A stretch of 35,557 bases of DNA from Tannerellaceae bacterium (GCA_031285925.1 JAITVG010000101.1:1-35557); one strand, 5' to 3'. Counted from the first letter of the stretch, positions 19,777 through 30,434 are shown. Translations and numbers: made by a program. The notes: generated by a model from the sequence alone, not told the origin.

Positions 19777-22700
19777 ATGATACGATTAATCCTTACATTA
19801 TCGGCCTTCTGTTGCTTCGCCATTCTCTCCGGCGCAAACGAATTTGCGTTCAAGCACTTGGAAATAAACGACGGGCTTTCCAACAGCCAGATCAATTATA
19901 TCACCAAAGATTCGCGCGGCTTCATGTGGTTCTCCACCTCCTACGGGCTTAACCGCTACGACGGCTATGTATTCAAAGTCTTTACCCGCAACAGCAACGA
20001 CCCTCATTCACTGCCCGATAATTATGTACACGACGTGCAGGAAGATGCCGACGGATTGCTTTGGATACGCACGGAAAATGCGGGATATGTCTGTTATGAT
20101 CCGCAGAAGGAAACATTCCGGCCGGCAGGGCCTCTGTTGGAAGAGAAATACGGAATTCCGGATGCACCCGGGCGGATGTACGTGGACAAGGGAAAAAACA
20201 TCTGGTCGTATGCCTATAACGGAACACATTGCTACGATATAAAGGAAAAGAAACTTCACTTCTATCCGGCTGAAGAGGTGTATAAGGAACAGGGCGTAAG
20301 CCTTCTCGCTTTTGAGGAAGATGAAAATGCCGTCGTGCTGCTCTATTCCAACGGTTATTTCGAGTTGATAAGCCGGAAGACGAAAGAAATAACGCACCGC
20401 AACCGGACGCTTGTCAATACCGCGAGCGTTGAACACCGGAAATACGGAATACTCGTCGATGCGGACGGCGACTATTGGCTGTATGGTGATAATGAAGTGT
20501 GGCTCTACTCCGTCGGCGAAGACAAATGGCAACAGGTCAGCACCCGGAAAGACTCCCCCTACGTACTCTCTTCCGGAAGCAACGTGAACGCAATAAAAAA
20601 GGATGCGGAAAACCGGATATGGATAGCCATGGATCACGGAGGCATCAACATCGTCGATAAAAACCTGCACACAGTAAGGCTTCTTCAAAACGACGTATTC
20701 AACGAAAGCAGCATTTTGCAGAACAGCATAAATGCACTCTACTGCGACGAAACCGGCGGAATGTGGGTGGGCTACTACAAGAGAGGGATTTCCTATTACA
20801 ACGAAAGCATATTCAAGTTTCGCACCGACTACCTGTCCGAATTCAACCGGATCGGGAATTTCACATCCGATGTGAATACGATTGTTGAAGACAAGCAGGC
20901 CAACCTGTGGGTAGGAACCAGCAGCGGCCTTGTATTCATCAACCGTGAAACCGATGAACGGAAGATATACCGCCACGAATCAACCGGAAATTCCCTGTCG
21001 GGAGATGTAGTGGTAAGCGTGCTGAAAGCGAAAGACGGGAAAACGTGGATAGGCACTTTCCTCAACGGGCTTAATGCTTTCGACGGACAGACTTTCACCC
21101 GGTACAGGCATCAACCGGACAATGCCAATTCCTTGAGCCACGACAATGTATGGGCACTGGCCGAGGGCGACGACGGATATATCTGGATAGGCACGCACGG
21201 AGGCGGACTGCAGGGACTCGACCCGCGCACGGGGAAGTTCACTACCTGTTCCAAGCCGGGTACGGGATATGACACGGAGTATATAACATCCGTTTTCGTA
21301 GGGCGCGACGCAAACATATACATGGCCACGACCAACGGCATAACCGTCTATTCGTCGGCGACCGGTACATTCGAGAAATGGCTTACAAATAAAAAGGGGA
21401 CGCAAAGTTTTTTGCATCCGAGGCTGAATGAAATATATGAGGATAGCCGGGGGCTGCTTTGGGCTGCTACGGCCGAAGGGCTTAATGTGTACGACCGCAG
21501 ACGGGATGAAATCACTGTGCCCGTGAAAGAGCCGCCTCTGGGAAATGAAATCATTCAGGCCATCATAGAGGATAACGATAAAAACATGTGGGTAACTACA
21601 ACCAGCGGCATATTCAACCTCGTGGTAAACATTGATCCGAAAACGGGGATGTATACTTACGCCTGCCATCGCTATGGTGAATTGGACGGCTTGCGAGGGC
21701 AGCAGTTCAACGCGCGTGCCATAGTCAAGACCTTCCGGGGGGAAATCATATCGGGAGGTATCCGGGGAATAAACTTTTTCGATCCCGCCGGATTAAAATA
21801 CAACAGCAACGCTCCCAAAATAGAATTTACGGGATTGCAACTGTTCAACCGGGAGGTTAAGATAGACGGCGTATATAACGGAAACCGCATCTTAACCCGG
21901 CCACTTAACTATACAGAGTGTATCCGCCTGAAATACAAGCAAAATGTGTTTTCCGTTTTCTTCTCGGCAATGAATTATGTGTTGCCGGAAAAGACCGGAT
22001 ACATGTATATGCTCGAAGGATTTAATCACGATTGGCTTACTACGAATAATAACAACCTGACATATACCAATCTGTCGGCAGGAGAATACGTGCTGAAGGT
22101 GAAGGCTATCAATAGCGACGGTTTCAGCAGCCGGGAAACATCCGAACTCAAGATCATCATCGAACCTCCTTTCTGGGCATCGCCTGTTGCATACGTATTG
22201 TACTTCTTCCTCATAGTCGGCATATTCTTTTTAGTACGCAGGGAAATACTGCACAACGAACGACAAAAGTACCAGCTGGCACAGATCAGGCAGGAAGCTC
22301 AACAAAAGCATGATATCGACGATGTGAAGCTGCGCTTCTTCACCAATATCAGCCATGAGTTGCGCACTCCGCTCACGCTGATTATCTCTCCGCTGGAGAA
22401 TGTGATAAGCCGGATTGCAGACGACGACCAAAAAAACAAGTTGGAGATGGTACACCGCAATGCCCTGCGGTTGCTCGATATGGTTAATCAGCTGCTCGAC
22501 TTCAGGAAGAGCGACGTGAAAGGGCATCGCTTCAATTCGTCGCAGGGAGATATTGTTGATTTCATCCGTAAGGTCAGCTATTCGTTCAATGAATACTCGG
22601 AAAAGAAGAATGTGCGCTTTTTCTTCTTCTCGGCAGTCGAGGAAATGTTTATGGCATTTGATGAAGACAAGATGGGCAAGATTATAATGAACCTGTTGTC

Positions 22701-23889
22701 CAATGCCTTTAAGTTTACCCTTGACGGCGGCAGGGTAGACGTTTCGCTGGATTGCCTGCCGGCTACGGAAGAACAGCCGGAACTGTTTGAAATTAAGATT
22801 TCGGATACAGGCGTAGGCATTAAAGACGAAGACAAAGCACTCATATTCGAACGCTTTTATCAGGCTCAACAGAAAGGAGGGCAGAAAACAGGCGGCAGCG
22901 GCATCGGGCTGCATTTGGTGAAAGAATTTGTTTCCCTGCACAACGGTTCTGTTACCGTGCTCGACAACGTGAGCAAGGGGAGTGTGTTTATAATCACACT
23001 TCCGATAGTTCGCGCACAGACGGCACAGGAACAGGAAGCCAAAGCGATACCGGAAGGCACGGAAGCACCTGTGGAGATGCCTTCGGCCGACGATGTTCCG
23101 ACCGGTAATGCCGCTGACAGGGAGAAGGAATTGCCGATTGTCCTTATTGTCGATGACAATGAAGATTTTCGTCATTTCATGCGCGACAGTTTAAATTCGG
23201 AATACAGGGTGGAAGTTGCCGCAGACGGCGCGAAAGCATGGGCGATAATCCCGGAACTGCAACCGGATGTTATCGTAAGCGATGTGATGATGCCGGAAAT
23301 GGACGGGAATGAGTTGGCCAAATTAGTGAAGACGGACATACGCACCTCACACATCCCCTTGATCCTGCTAACCGCCCGTTCGGCTAAAGAGCATCAACTG
23401 GAAGGATTGGAAAGCGGAGCGGATGATTACATCACCAAGCCGTTTGAATTTAATATATTGAGTTTACGCATTAAAAGGCTGCTGAAGCTCCGCCAAAAGC
23501 GGCAGGAGAATTTTAATCCGCGGATGGAGATTGCTCCCGCTGAAATAACAATCACTTCACTGGACGAGAAGTTGATACGGAAAGCCATCCGCTACGTGGA
23601 AGACAATATCGACAGAAGCGAACTTTCGGTGGAAGAACTTAGCAGCGAACTGAATATGAGTCGGGCGCATCTGTATAAAAAAATTCTATCCATCACGGGA
23701 AAAACACCGATAGAGTTCATACGTGTCATCCGGCTGAAGCGTGCCGCACAGTTTCTGCGTGAAAGCCAGCAAACGGTGTCCGAAATTGCTTATCAGACCG
23801 GGTTCAGCAATCCGAAGTTCTTTAGGAAATACTTCAAGGAAGAGTTTGGTATTCTGCCTTCCGAGTATCAGGACAAAAAGGGGAAATAG
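19777..23889 (+). CDS. Hybrid two-component system (HTCS) sensor/regulator
   Basis: 1370 aa; signal peptide, two-component propeller repeats, Y_Y_Y domain, TM, HisKA (FFTNISHELRTPLTLI), HATPase (GGSGIGLHLVKEFV), receiver (VLIVDDNEDFRHFMRDSL...SDVMMPEMDG...KPFEFNIL), AraC HTH at the C-terminus. Confidence 0.97.
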   Translation: MIRLILTLSAFCCFAILSGANEFAFKHLEINDGLSNSQINYITKDSRGFMWFSTSYGLNRYDGYVFKVFTRNSNDPHSLPDNYVHDVQEDADGLLWIRTENAGYVCYDPQKETFRPAGPLLEEKYGIPDAPGRMYVDKGKNIWSYAYNGTHCYDIKEKKLHFYPAEEVYKEQGVSLLAFEEDENAVVLLYSNGYFELISRKTKEITHRNRTLVNTASVEHRKYGILVDADGDYWLYGDNEVWLYSVGEDKWQQVSTRKDSPYVLSSGSNVNAIKKDAENRIWIAMDHGGINIVDKNLHTVRLLQNDVFNESSILQNSINALYCDETGGMWVGYYKRGISYYNESIFKFRTDYLSEFNRIGNFTSDVNTIVEDKQANLWVGTSSGLVFINRETDERKIYRHESTGNSLSGDVVVSVLKAKDGKTWIGTFLNGLNAFDGQTFTRYRHQPDNANSLSHDNVWALAEGDDGYIWIGTHGGGLQGLDPRTGKFTTCSKPGTGYDTEYITSVFVGRDANIYMATTNGITVYSSATGTFEKWLTNKKGTQSFLHPRLNEIYEDSRGLLWAATAEGLNVYDRRRDEITVPVKEPPLGNEIIQAIIEDNDKNMWVTTTSGIFNLVVNIDPKTGMYTYACHRYGELDGLRGQQFNARAIVKTFRGEIISGGIRGINFFDPAGLKYNSNAPKIEFTGLQLFNREVKIDGVYNGNRILTRPLNYTECIRLKYKQNVFSVFFSAMNYVLPEKTGYMYMLEGFNHDWLTTNNNNLTYTNLSAGEYVLKVKAINSDGFSSRETSELKIIIEPPFWASPVAYVLYFFLIVGIFFLVRREILHNERQKYQLAQIRQEAQQKHDIDDVKLRFFTNISHELRTPLTLIISPLENVISRIADDDQKNKLEMVHRNALRLLDMVNQLLDFRKSDVKGHRFNSSQGDIVDFIRKVSYSFNEYSEKKNVRFFFFSAVEEMFMAFDEDKMGKIIMNLLSNAFKFTLDGGRVDVSLDCLPATEEQPELFEIKISDTGVGIKDEDKALIFERFYQAQQKGGQKTGGSGIGLHLVKEFVSLHNGSVTVLDNVSKGSVFIITLPIVRAQTAQEQEAKAIPEGTEAPVEMPSADDVPTGNAADREKELPIVLIVDDNEDFRHFMRDSLNSEYRVEVAADGAKAWAIIPELQPDVIVSDVMMPEMDGNELAKLVKTDIRTSHIPLILLTARSAKEHQLEGLESGADDYITKPFEFNILSLRIKRLLKLRQKRQENFNPRMEIAPAEITITSLDEKLIRKAIRYVEDNIDRSELSVEELSSELNMSRAHLYKKILSITGKTPIEFIRVIRLKRAAQFLRESQQTVSEIAYQTGFSNPKFFRKYFKEEFGILPSEYQDKKGK

Positions 23890-24043
23890 AATACCGCCCG
23901 GGGGGATATTTAACGAAATACTCCCTAAACTAAAAACATTGCTATCGCCCCCTGTCCCGCTTACGCAACAAAACATATCCTTTACTTTCCGTTTGTTTCC
24001 CGAATTTTGCGGCATAAATATCAATTGACAAATAGCAAAATTT

Positions 24044-26917
24044 ATGAGAAACCTGAAACACAGCCTGTGGATGCTTGTATGTCTGTTCTTGTTTTCGTGC
24101 GTAAAGGAAAGTTACGAGAAAACACCGGACGGCATCATCATCAACCTGCAACAAGAGCAGTCTTCCGACACGAGAAAAATCAGATTACAAGTGATTAACG
24201 ACAAGGTAATCCGCATTTCGGCCACACCCGGAAAGCAATTCTCGAAAGAGAAAAGCCTCATAATCGTGCCGCAGCCGGAAGCCCCCAAGTTATTCGCAGT
24301 AGAAGAAACAGAGCGACAGATCATCCTCACTACGGCAGCCTTGCAAGTGATCGCAGACCGTACTACCGGCGAAGTGGTATTTACCGATAAGAACGGGAAT
24401 GCCATTCTGCGCGAAAACGAAGGAGGAGGGAAGGCCTTCACACCCGTCACCGTGGATGGGACGAAAGGATATGCCCTGCGGCAGGTATTCGAATCGCCGG
24501 CAGATGAAGCTTTTTACGGATTGGGACAGCATCAGGCCGATGAATTTAATTATAAGGGGAGGAACGAAACCCTGTTGCAGTACAACACCAAAGTATCCGT
24601 CCCCTTTATCCTCTCCAATAAGAATTACGGCATCCTCTGGGATAACTATTCGCTGAGCCGTTTCGGCGATCCGCGCGAATACGCCCAGCTGAACGAGAAC
24701 TTTAAGCTGTTCGATGCCCAAGGAAAGGAGGGTGGACTGACTGCCGTATACACTCCCGTGTCAAAGGATATGGATCCGGTGGAACGTACGGAGAGCACGA
24801 TCTGTTATGAAGATATTCAGACCATAAAGAACCTGCCCGAAGGCTTCCCGCTGTCGGGTTCGTCTGTGGAGTATACCGGAGAAATCGAATCCAAAGAAAG
24901 CGGAACATATCGTTTTCACCTGTATTATGCCGGATATGTAAAGGTTTATGTGGATAATCAACTGATCGTACCCGAACGCTGGCGGACAGCATGGAATCCC
25001 AACAGTTACAAATTCACCCTCAACCTTGAGGCCGGCAAACGCGTACCTGTCCGCATGGAATGGAAGCCCGACGGCGGAGTGTCGTATCTGGGATTGCGCG
25101 CATTAAGCCCCGTGGACGAAGACGAACAGGGCAAACTCTCCATCACCGGCGAGATGGGCAACGAATTGGATTACTATTTTGTCTATGGAAACAGCATGGA
25201 CGAGGTAATCAGCGGTTATCGCACGCTTACCGGCAAAGCGCCGATCATGCCCAAGTGGGCTATGGGCTTTTGGCAAAGCCGCGAACGCTATAAAACGCAG
25301 AAGGAAATACTGGGGGCGCTGAAAGAATTTCGTACGCGCCGCATTCCGATCGACAACATCGTGCTCGACTGGAATTATTGGGAGGACGATGCCTGGGGGA
25401 GCCATGAATTTGAGAAATCGCGCTTCCCCGATCCCAAAGCAATGGTAGATTCCATCCATGCCATGCACGCGCAAATGATGATTTCCGTCTGGCCGAAGTT
25501 CTATGCCTCCACAGAACACTATAAAGAGTTCGACGAAAAAGGCTGGATGTACCGGCAAGCCGTGAAAGACAGTATCCGCGACTGGGTTGGCCCCGGCTAC
25601 ATCGGTTCTTTCTACGACGCCTATTCGGAAGGCGCCCGCAAGCTCTTCTGGCAACAGATGAAGGAACACCTCTATCCCCTGGGCATCGACGGCTGGTGGA
25701 TGGACGCAAGCGAACCGAACGTGCGCGACTGTACGGATATGGAATACCGCAAGGCATTGTGCGGCCCCACCGCCCTTGGCTCTTCAACGCAATACTTCAA
25801 CGCCTACGCCCTCATGAATGCACAGGCCATCTACGAAGGCCTTCGCGAAGCCGACCCCAACCGCCGCGTATTCCAGCTCACACGTTCGGGCTTCGCCGGA
25901 TTGCAACGCTATGCCACAGCCACATGGAGCGGCGACATCGGTACCCGCTGGGAGGACATGAGAGCACAGATTTCCGCCGGATTGAATTTCGCCATGAGCG
26001 GCATTCCCTACTGGACGATGGACATCGGCGGTTTTTGCGTGGAAAGCCGATACGTGAGGGCGCAAGCCGAATTTAATCGCACAGGCAAAGAAAACGAAGA
26101 CATGAAAGAATGGCGCGAACTCAACACGCGCTGGTATCAGTTCGGTGCATTCACACCGTTGTTTCGTGCGCACGGGCAGTTCCCCTTCCGCGAAGTGTAT
26201 AACATCGCTCCCGAAAGCCATCCGGCCTATAAATCCATCGTCGCATACACCCGCCTGCGCTACCGCATGATGCCCTACATTTATTCACTGGCCGGAAAGG
26301 CTTATTTCGATGATTACACCCTCATGCGCGCCCTAGTGATGGACTTCGGCAAGGACAGGCAGGTGGAAAACACGGGCGACCAGTTCATGTTCGGCGCTGC
26401 ACTTATGGTGTGCCCCGTCTACGAATACGGCGCACGCAGCCGTGAGGTCTATTTTCCAGCCACCACCGGCTGGTACGACTTTTATACCGGCGATTACATC
26501 CGGGGCGGACAAAGCCGCACGGTTGCCGCGCCCTACGAGCAGATCCCGCTCTACTTCCGCGAAGGCTCCATCGTTCCTTTAGGGGCGGAAATTGAATACG
26601 TCGATCAGAAGCAACCCGAACGCATCACCCTCTATGTCTACACCGGCAGCAACGGCACGTTTACACTCTACGAAGACGAGGGCGTGAACTACAACTACGA
26701 GAAAGGAAAATACAGCAAGATTCCGTTCCTCTACGACGAAGCATCGCGCACACTGCTTATCGGCAATCGCCAAGGTGAATATCCGGGTATGATTAAAAGC
26801 CGTACATTCAACGTCGTCTTTGTAGATAAAAACCATCCGAAGCCATTCGATGCGGACGCAAAAGGAATAGAAGTTTCATACAGCGGCAAGAAAGAAATCG
26901 TGCGCTGCGAGGCCTGA
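24044..26917 (+). CDS. Glycoside hydrolase family 31 (alpha-xylosidase-like) with inserted PA14 domain
   Basis: 957 aa; PA14-like stretch (YTGEIESKESGTYRFHLYYAGYVKVYVDNQLI); GH31 motifs (PIDNIVLDWNYWEDDAWGSHEF, GIDGWWMDASEPN, SGIPYWTMDIGGF). Confidence 0.95.
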   Translation: MRNLKHSLWMLVCLFLFSCVKESYEKTPDGIIINLQQEQSSDTRKIRLQVINDKVIRISATPGKQFSKEKSLIIVPQPEAPKLFAVEETERQIILTTAALQVIADRTTGEVVFTDKNGNAILRENEGGGKAFTPVTVDGTKGYALRQVFESPADEAFYGLGQHQADEFNYKGRNETLLQYNTKVSVPFILSNKNYGILWDNYSLSRFGDPREYAQLNENFKLFDAQGKEGGLTAVYTPVSKDMDPVERTESTICYEDIQTIKNLPEGFPLSGSSVEYTGEIESKESGTYRFHLYYAGYVKVYVDNQLIVPERWRTAWNPNSYKFTLNLEAGKRVPVRMEWKPDGGVSYLGLRALSPVDEDEQGKLSITGEMGNELDYYFVYGNSMDEVISGYRTLTGKAPIMPKWAMGFWQSRERYKTQKEILGALKEFRTRRIPIDNIVLDWNYWEDDAWGSHEFEKSRFPDPKAMVDSIHAMHAQMMISVWPKFYASTEHYKEFDEKGWMYRQAVKDSIRDWVGPGYIGSFYDAYSEGARKLFWQQMKEHLYPLGIDGWWMDASEPNVRDCTDMEYRKALCGPTALGSSTQYFNAYALMNAQAIYEGLREADPNRRVFQLTRSGFAGLQRYATATWSGDIGTRWEDMRAQISAGLNFAMSGIPYWTMDIGGFCVESRYVRAQAEFNRTGKENEDMKEWRELNTRWYQFGAFTPLFRAHGQFPFREVYNIAPESHPAYKSIVAYTRLRYRMMPYIYSLAGKAYFDDYTLMRALVMDFGKDRQVENTGDQFMFGAALMVCPVYEYGARSREVYFPATTGWYDFYTGDYIRGGQSRTVAAPYEQIPLYFREGSIVPLGAEIEYVDQKQPERITLYVYTGSNGTFTLYEDEGVNYNYEKGKYSKIPFLYDEASRTLLIGNRQGEYPGMIKSRTFNVVFVDKNHPKPFDADAKGIEVSYSGKKEIVRCEA

Positions 26918-26931
26918 CGAAGCAAGGGAGT

Positions 26932-26950
26932 AAACACAGAGGCACGGAGG
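26932..26950. repeat. Short fragment of the 'ACACAGAGGCACGGAGG' repeat family
   Basis: taaacacagaggcacggagg, shared with the arms of 14801-14953 and with 31752-31840. Confidence 0.65.
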
Positions 26951-27031
26951 GGCGAGCATTATTGCGGTATCGTTTTTTATTCGACGCGCTTATAAATCAC
27001 TATTTTGCTTGCTCGTTTATTTGGGCTTATA

Positions 27032-27204
27032 CCTGCATTATTCATACTAATCGAGTGAAAGTACCCGAACGAAGTGAGGGGGAGGTGGTTGGAGAGTGAG
27101 TTATCCAACCACCTCCCGGCTCGTACCTTGCCGTACTCCTTCTTATCCAAGGAGGAGAGCCTCGCGAAAGTGCCTTTCACTCGGTTTAGTATGAATAATA
27201 CAGG
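27032..27204. repeat. MITE-like 173-bp element with ~30-bp terminal inverted repeats and internal hairpin
   Basis: Ends cctgcattattcatactaatcgagtgaaag and revcomp cctgtattattcatactaaaccgagtgaaag; internal perfect 14-bp stem gggaggtggttgga/tccaaccacctccc (27080-27093/27104-27117). Confidence 0.75.
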
Positions 27205-27235
27205 CTAAATGTTTTTTCAAAAACTACATAGAAAC

Positions 27236-27243
27236 TATATTTG
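27236..27243 (+). promoter_or_regulatory. Candidate -7 element TATATTTG upstream of dipeptidyl peptidase III
   Basis: TAnnTTTG match 18 bp upstream of the ATG. Confidence 0.35.
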
Positions 27244-27260
27244 CAAATAAAACAAGAGAT

Positions 27261-29321
27261 ATGAAGAAAATAACACTTTTATTTATGACAGTATTAGCAA
27301 TGGCGGGGTGCAATTCTTCCCCGGCCGAAAAAGAAAAAGAGAATGTGGGGAATGATTTCAATTACATCGTAGATCAATTTGCCGATCTTCAAATCCTTCG
27401 CTATCAGGTTCCGGGATTCGAGAACCTTTCCCTGCAACAGAAACAGTTGATCTATCATTTGTCGCAGGCCGCCCAGATGGGAAGGGATATTCTGTTCGAC
27501 CAAAACAACCGCTACAACCTGGCTATCCGCCGCACGCTGGAAACCGTTTACCTCTATTACAGCGGAAGCAGGGAGGACGAACAGTTCAAAGCGCTTGAAA
27601 CATATCTCAAGCGAATATGGTTCTCCAACGGCATCCATCATCATTATGCGGAAGACAAAATTATTCCCACATTTTCTTCCGATTACTTTACGGCCTGCGT
27701 AAAGGCATTGGATCCGTCGAACCTTCCCCTGCGCGAGGGGCAAACGGTTGAACAATTCCTTGCCGAGATCGTTCCGGTGATATTCGACCCGGCGGTGATG
27801 CCCAAGCGTACCGTTCAAAGCGGCGACCGGGATATTATATCGGCATCGGCGAACAACTATTACGGGGAAGGCGTAACCCGGCAGGAAGTAGAGGCTTTCT
27901 ACGCGAACATGAAGAAGCCGAATGATCAAACACCCATATCCTACGGATTGAACAGCCGTCTGGTTAAGGAAAACGGCCAATTGAAGGAAAAGGTTTGGAA
28001 AGTAGGCGGACTTTATACGCAAGCAATCGAACAGATCGCCCGCGAATTGAAAAAAGCCGTTCCGTTCGCGGAGAATACCCGGCAGAAAGAAATCATCGAA
28101 AGGTTGATCGAATACTATGAAACCGGCGATCTGAAAACGTTCGACGTCTATTCGATCCTCTGGGTAGAAGATACGGAGTCCGAAGTGGATTTCATTAATG
28201 GTTTTATAGAAACCTACGGCGATCCGTTAGGATTGAAAGCCAGCTGGGAATCGACCGTAAACTTTATCAATAAGGAAGCTACCAAGCGGACTAAAATTAT
28301 CAGCGACAACGCCCAGTGGTTCGAAGATCGTTCACCCATCGACGAACGCTTCAGGAAGAAAGAAGTGAAAGGGGTTTCCGCGAAAGTGATCACGGTTACG
28401 ATGATAGGCGGAGATTGTTATCCGGCAACGCCTATCGGCATAAACCTGCCGAACGCCGACTGGATTCGCCGGGATCACGGTTCCAAGTCGGTAACTATCG
28501 AGAATATCACGGAAGCCTACGACAGAGCCTCTCAACAGGGCGGAAGTATTGGGCAGGAGTTTATATGGAGCGATGCCGAACGGGAATTGAACAAAAAATA
28601 TGGTTTCCTGACCGGAAATCTGCATACCGACTTGCATGAATGCCTGGGACACGGCTCCGGACAATTACTTCCCGGTGTTGAAACCGATGCGCTGAAAGCA
28701 TACAGTTCCACACTGGAGGAAACTCGTGCCGATCTTTTCGGCCTGTACTACATTGCCGATGATAAACTTGTTGAACTCGGATTGCTCCCCGATACCGAAG
28801 CCTACAAGGCAGAGTATTATAACTTTATGATGAACGGCCTGATGACACAGCTTGTCCGTATCGAAAAGGGGAAAGACATCGAAGAAGCCCACATGCGCAA
28901 CCGGCAGCTGATAGCCAAATGGGTGTATGAAAAGGGGCAGGCGGACAAGGTTGTCGAACTGCGCGAAAAGGACGGAAAGACGTATGTTGCAGTCAATGAT
29001 TACCGGAAACTGCGCGACCTCTTCGGAGAGTTATTGTACGAAGTACAGAGAATCAAAAGCGAAGGCGATTTGGAAGCGGGCAAACAGTTGGTGGAAAACT
29101 ACGCAATCAAGGTAGATCCCACTTTGCACGCGGAAGTGTTGCAGCGCTATGCCCTGCTCAACCTGGCGCCCTACCGCGGTTTTGTCAATCCGGTAATGAC
29201 ACAGGTTAAAGACGATGCCGGCACAGTTACCGACATCACGATGGACTACACGGAAAGTTACGCCGACCAGATGCTGCGTTACAGCCGCGACTATTCCTAT
29301 TTGCCCACATACAATGACTGA
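27261..29321 (+). CDS. Dipeptidyl peptidase III (M49 family zinc peptidase), lipoprotein
   Basis: 686 aa; HECLGH zinc motif of M49 with downstream EETRADLFGLY; lipoprotein signal (AMAGCNSSP). Confidence 0.93.
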   Translation: MKKITLLFMTVLAMAGCNSSPAEKEKENVGNDFNYIVDQFADLQILRYQVPGFENLSLQQKQLIYHLSQAAQMGRDILFDQNNRYNLAIRRTLETVYLYYSGSREDEQFKALETYLKRIWFSNGIHHHYAEDKIIPTFSSDYFTACVKALDPSNLPLREGQTVEQFLAEIVPVIFDPAVMPKRTVQSGDRDIISASANNYYGEGVTRQEVEAFYANMKKPNDQTPISYGLNSRLVKENGQLKEKVWKVGGLYTQAIEQIARELKKAVPFAENTRQKEIIERLIEYYETGDLKTFDVYSILWVEDTESEVDFINGFIETYGDPLGLKASWESTVNFINKEATKRTKIISDNAQWFEDRSPIDERFRKKEVKGVSAKVITVTMIGGDCYPATPIGINLPNADWIRRDHGSKSVTIENITEAYDRASQQGGSIGQEFIWSDAERELNKKYGFLTGNLHTDLHECLGHGSGQLLPGVETDALKAYSSTLEETRADLFGLYYIADDKLVELGLLPDTEAYKAEYYNFMMNGLMTQLVRIEKGKDIEEAHMRNRQLIAKWVYEKGQADKVVELREKDGKTYVAVNDYRKLRDLFGELLYEVQRIKSEGDLEAGKQLVENYAIKVDPTLHAEVLQRYALLNLAPYRGFVNPVMTQVKDDAGTVTDITMDYTESYADQMLRYSRDYSYLPTYND

Positions 29322-29925
29322 TCCTGTACAATCCGCAATAACAGACATACGGAAACGGCTTCGTTTATTCATGAACGGAGCTGTTTCCGCGAGTATGCGC
29401 GAAAAAGGAGCAGTATATAAATTGAATTTCGGCGTATCCCTGCCCGACCTGAAGAGGATCGCCGCCAACTATACTCCGAATGACGATCTGGCCGAAGCCT
29501 TATGGCAGGAAGATGTAAGGGAGATGAAAATACTTGCGGCCATGCTGCAACCGGCCGACTCTTTCAGTAAGGAAGAAGCCCGGCGTTGGGCATCCATGCT
29601 CACGCAACCCGACTTGATCGAATTTGTCAGCACCTTCCTTTTTCGGCGCCTTCCATACGCCGGCGAATTGGCGGCGGAATGGGTCGCACACTCCGAAGAA
29701 CTGATGCAATTGCAAGGCTTTCATCTCTTTGCCCGGATATGTATGGACGGACGATTGCTTTCCCGCCGGGAAGCAGAAGCGCTTTTACGTGAAGCCGAAA
29801 AAGTATCCGCCGACGACGATGCCCGGCGCATACGGCAAGCCGCTTTCCTTGCATTAAAATATTACGGAATACCCGAAGAAAATCTTTGCGCATCAAATAA
29901 ATACGTATCTTTGTTCACTGTGTGA
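29314..29925 (+). CDS. DNA alkylation repair (AlkC/AlkD-like HEAT-repeat) protein
   Basis: MTDPVQSAITDIRKRL... ATG overlaps the DPP III stop; ORF WVAHSEELMQLQGFHLFARICMDGR resembles alkylation repair HEAT-like proteins. Confidence 0.7.
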   Translation: MTDPVQSAITDIRKRLRLFMNGAVSASMREKGAVYKLNFGVSLPDLKRIAANYTPNDDLAEALWQEDVREMKILAAMLQPADSFSKEEARRWASMLTQPDLIEFVSTFLFRRLPYAGELAAEWVAHSEELMQLQGFHLFARICMDGRLLSRREAEALLREAEKVSADDDARRIRQAAFLALKYYGIPEENLCASNKYVSLFTV

Positions 29926-29939
29926 AAGCATTGAAAATG

Positions 29940-30434
29940 GATACAAAAACACATAGTGACCTGCAGGAACAGCTTACCGCTTATATCGTCGGGAAGAAAC
30001 TTCGGAAGACGGAAGAACGGTACACTATACTGCAACAAATAAGTGAATATCCCGGCCATTTCGATATTATTTCCCTCCACGAGAAACTTGAAAGTTTAAA
30101 TTTCCACGTCAGCAAGGCTACATTATATAATAATCTCAACCTGTTTATCGAGGCAGGATTGATCGTGCGCCATTTTATCACGCCGCAAAACGTGCAGTAC
30201 GAGCTGCGTTCGCTTGCGGAAACTCACCAACACCTGATTTGCACATATTGCGGCGATGTAAAGGAGATTCGCAACCAGGCACTGAAAACAAATGCGTGCA
30301 ACCTGAAGTTGCGCCGCTTCACACCTGAATTTTCCAGCCTGTATATATATGGAACATGCAGCCGCTGTACTTACCGAATGAACCGGGATCGCAGGAAACG
30401 CGAAAAGCAGGAAACTCAAAAGAAAATAAAGTAA
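29940..30434 (+). CDS. Fur-family transcriptional regulator
   Basis: LRKTEERYTILQQISEYPGHFDIISLHEKLESLNFHVSKATLYNNLNLFIEAGLIVRH... HLICTYCGDVKEI. Start could also be GTG at 29922. Confidence 0.9.
   Translation, partial: DTKTHSDLQEQLTAYIVGKKLRKTEERYTILQQISEYPGHFDIISLHEKLESLNFHVSKATLYNNLNLFIEAGLIVRHFITPQNVQYELRSLAETHQHLICTYCGDVKEIRNQALKTNACNLKLRRFTPEFSSLYIYGTCSRCTYRMNRDRRKREKQETQKKIK

Noticed and set aside
20008-23175. Long minus-strand ORFs (20008-20976, 20980-21669, 22231-23175)
   Set aside because: Antisense to the HTCS gene, no recognisable domains; shadow ORFs of a high-GC third-position gene.
26977-27180. 67-aa minus-strand ORF over the MITE-like element
   Set aside because: Overlaps the inverted-repeat structure and has no clear start context; probably a by-product of the repeat.
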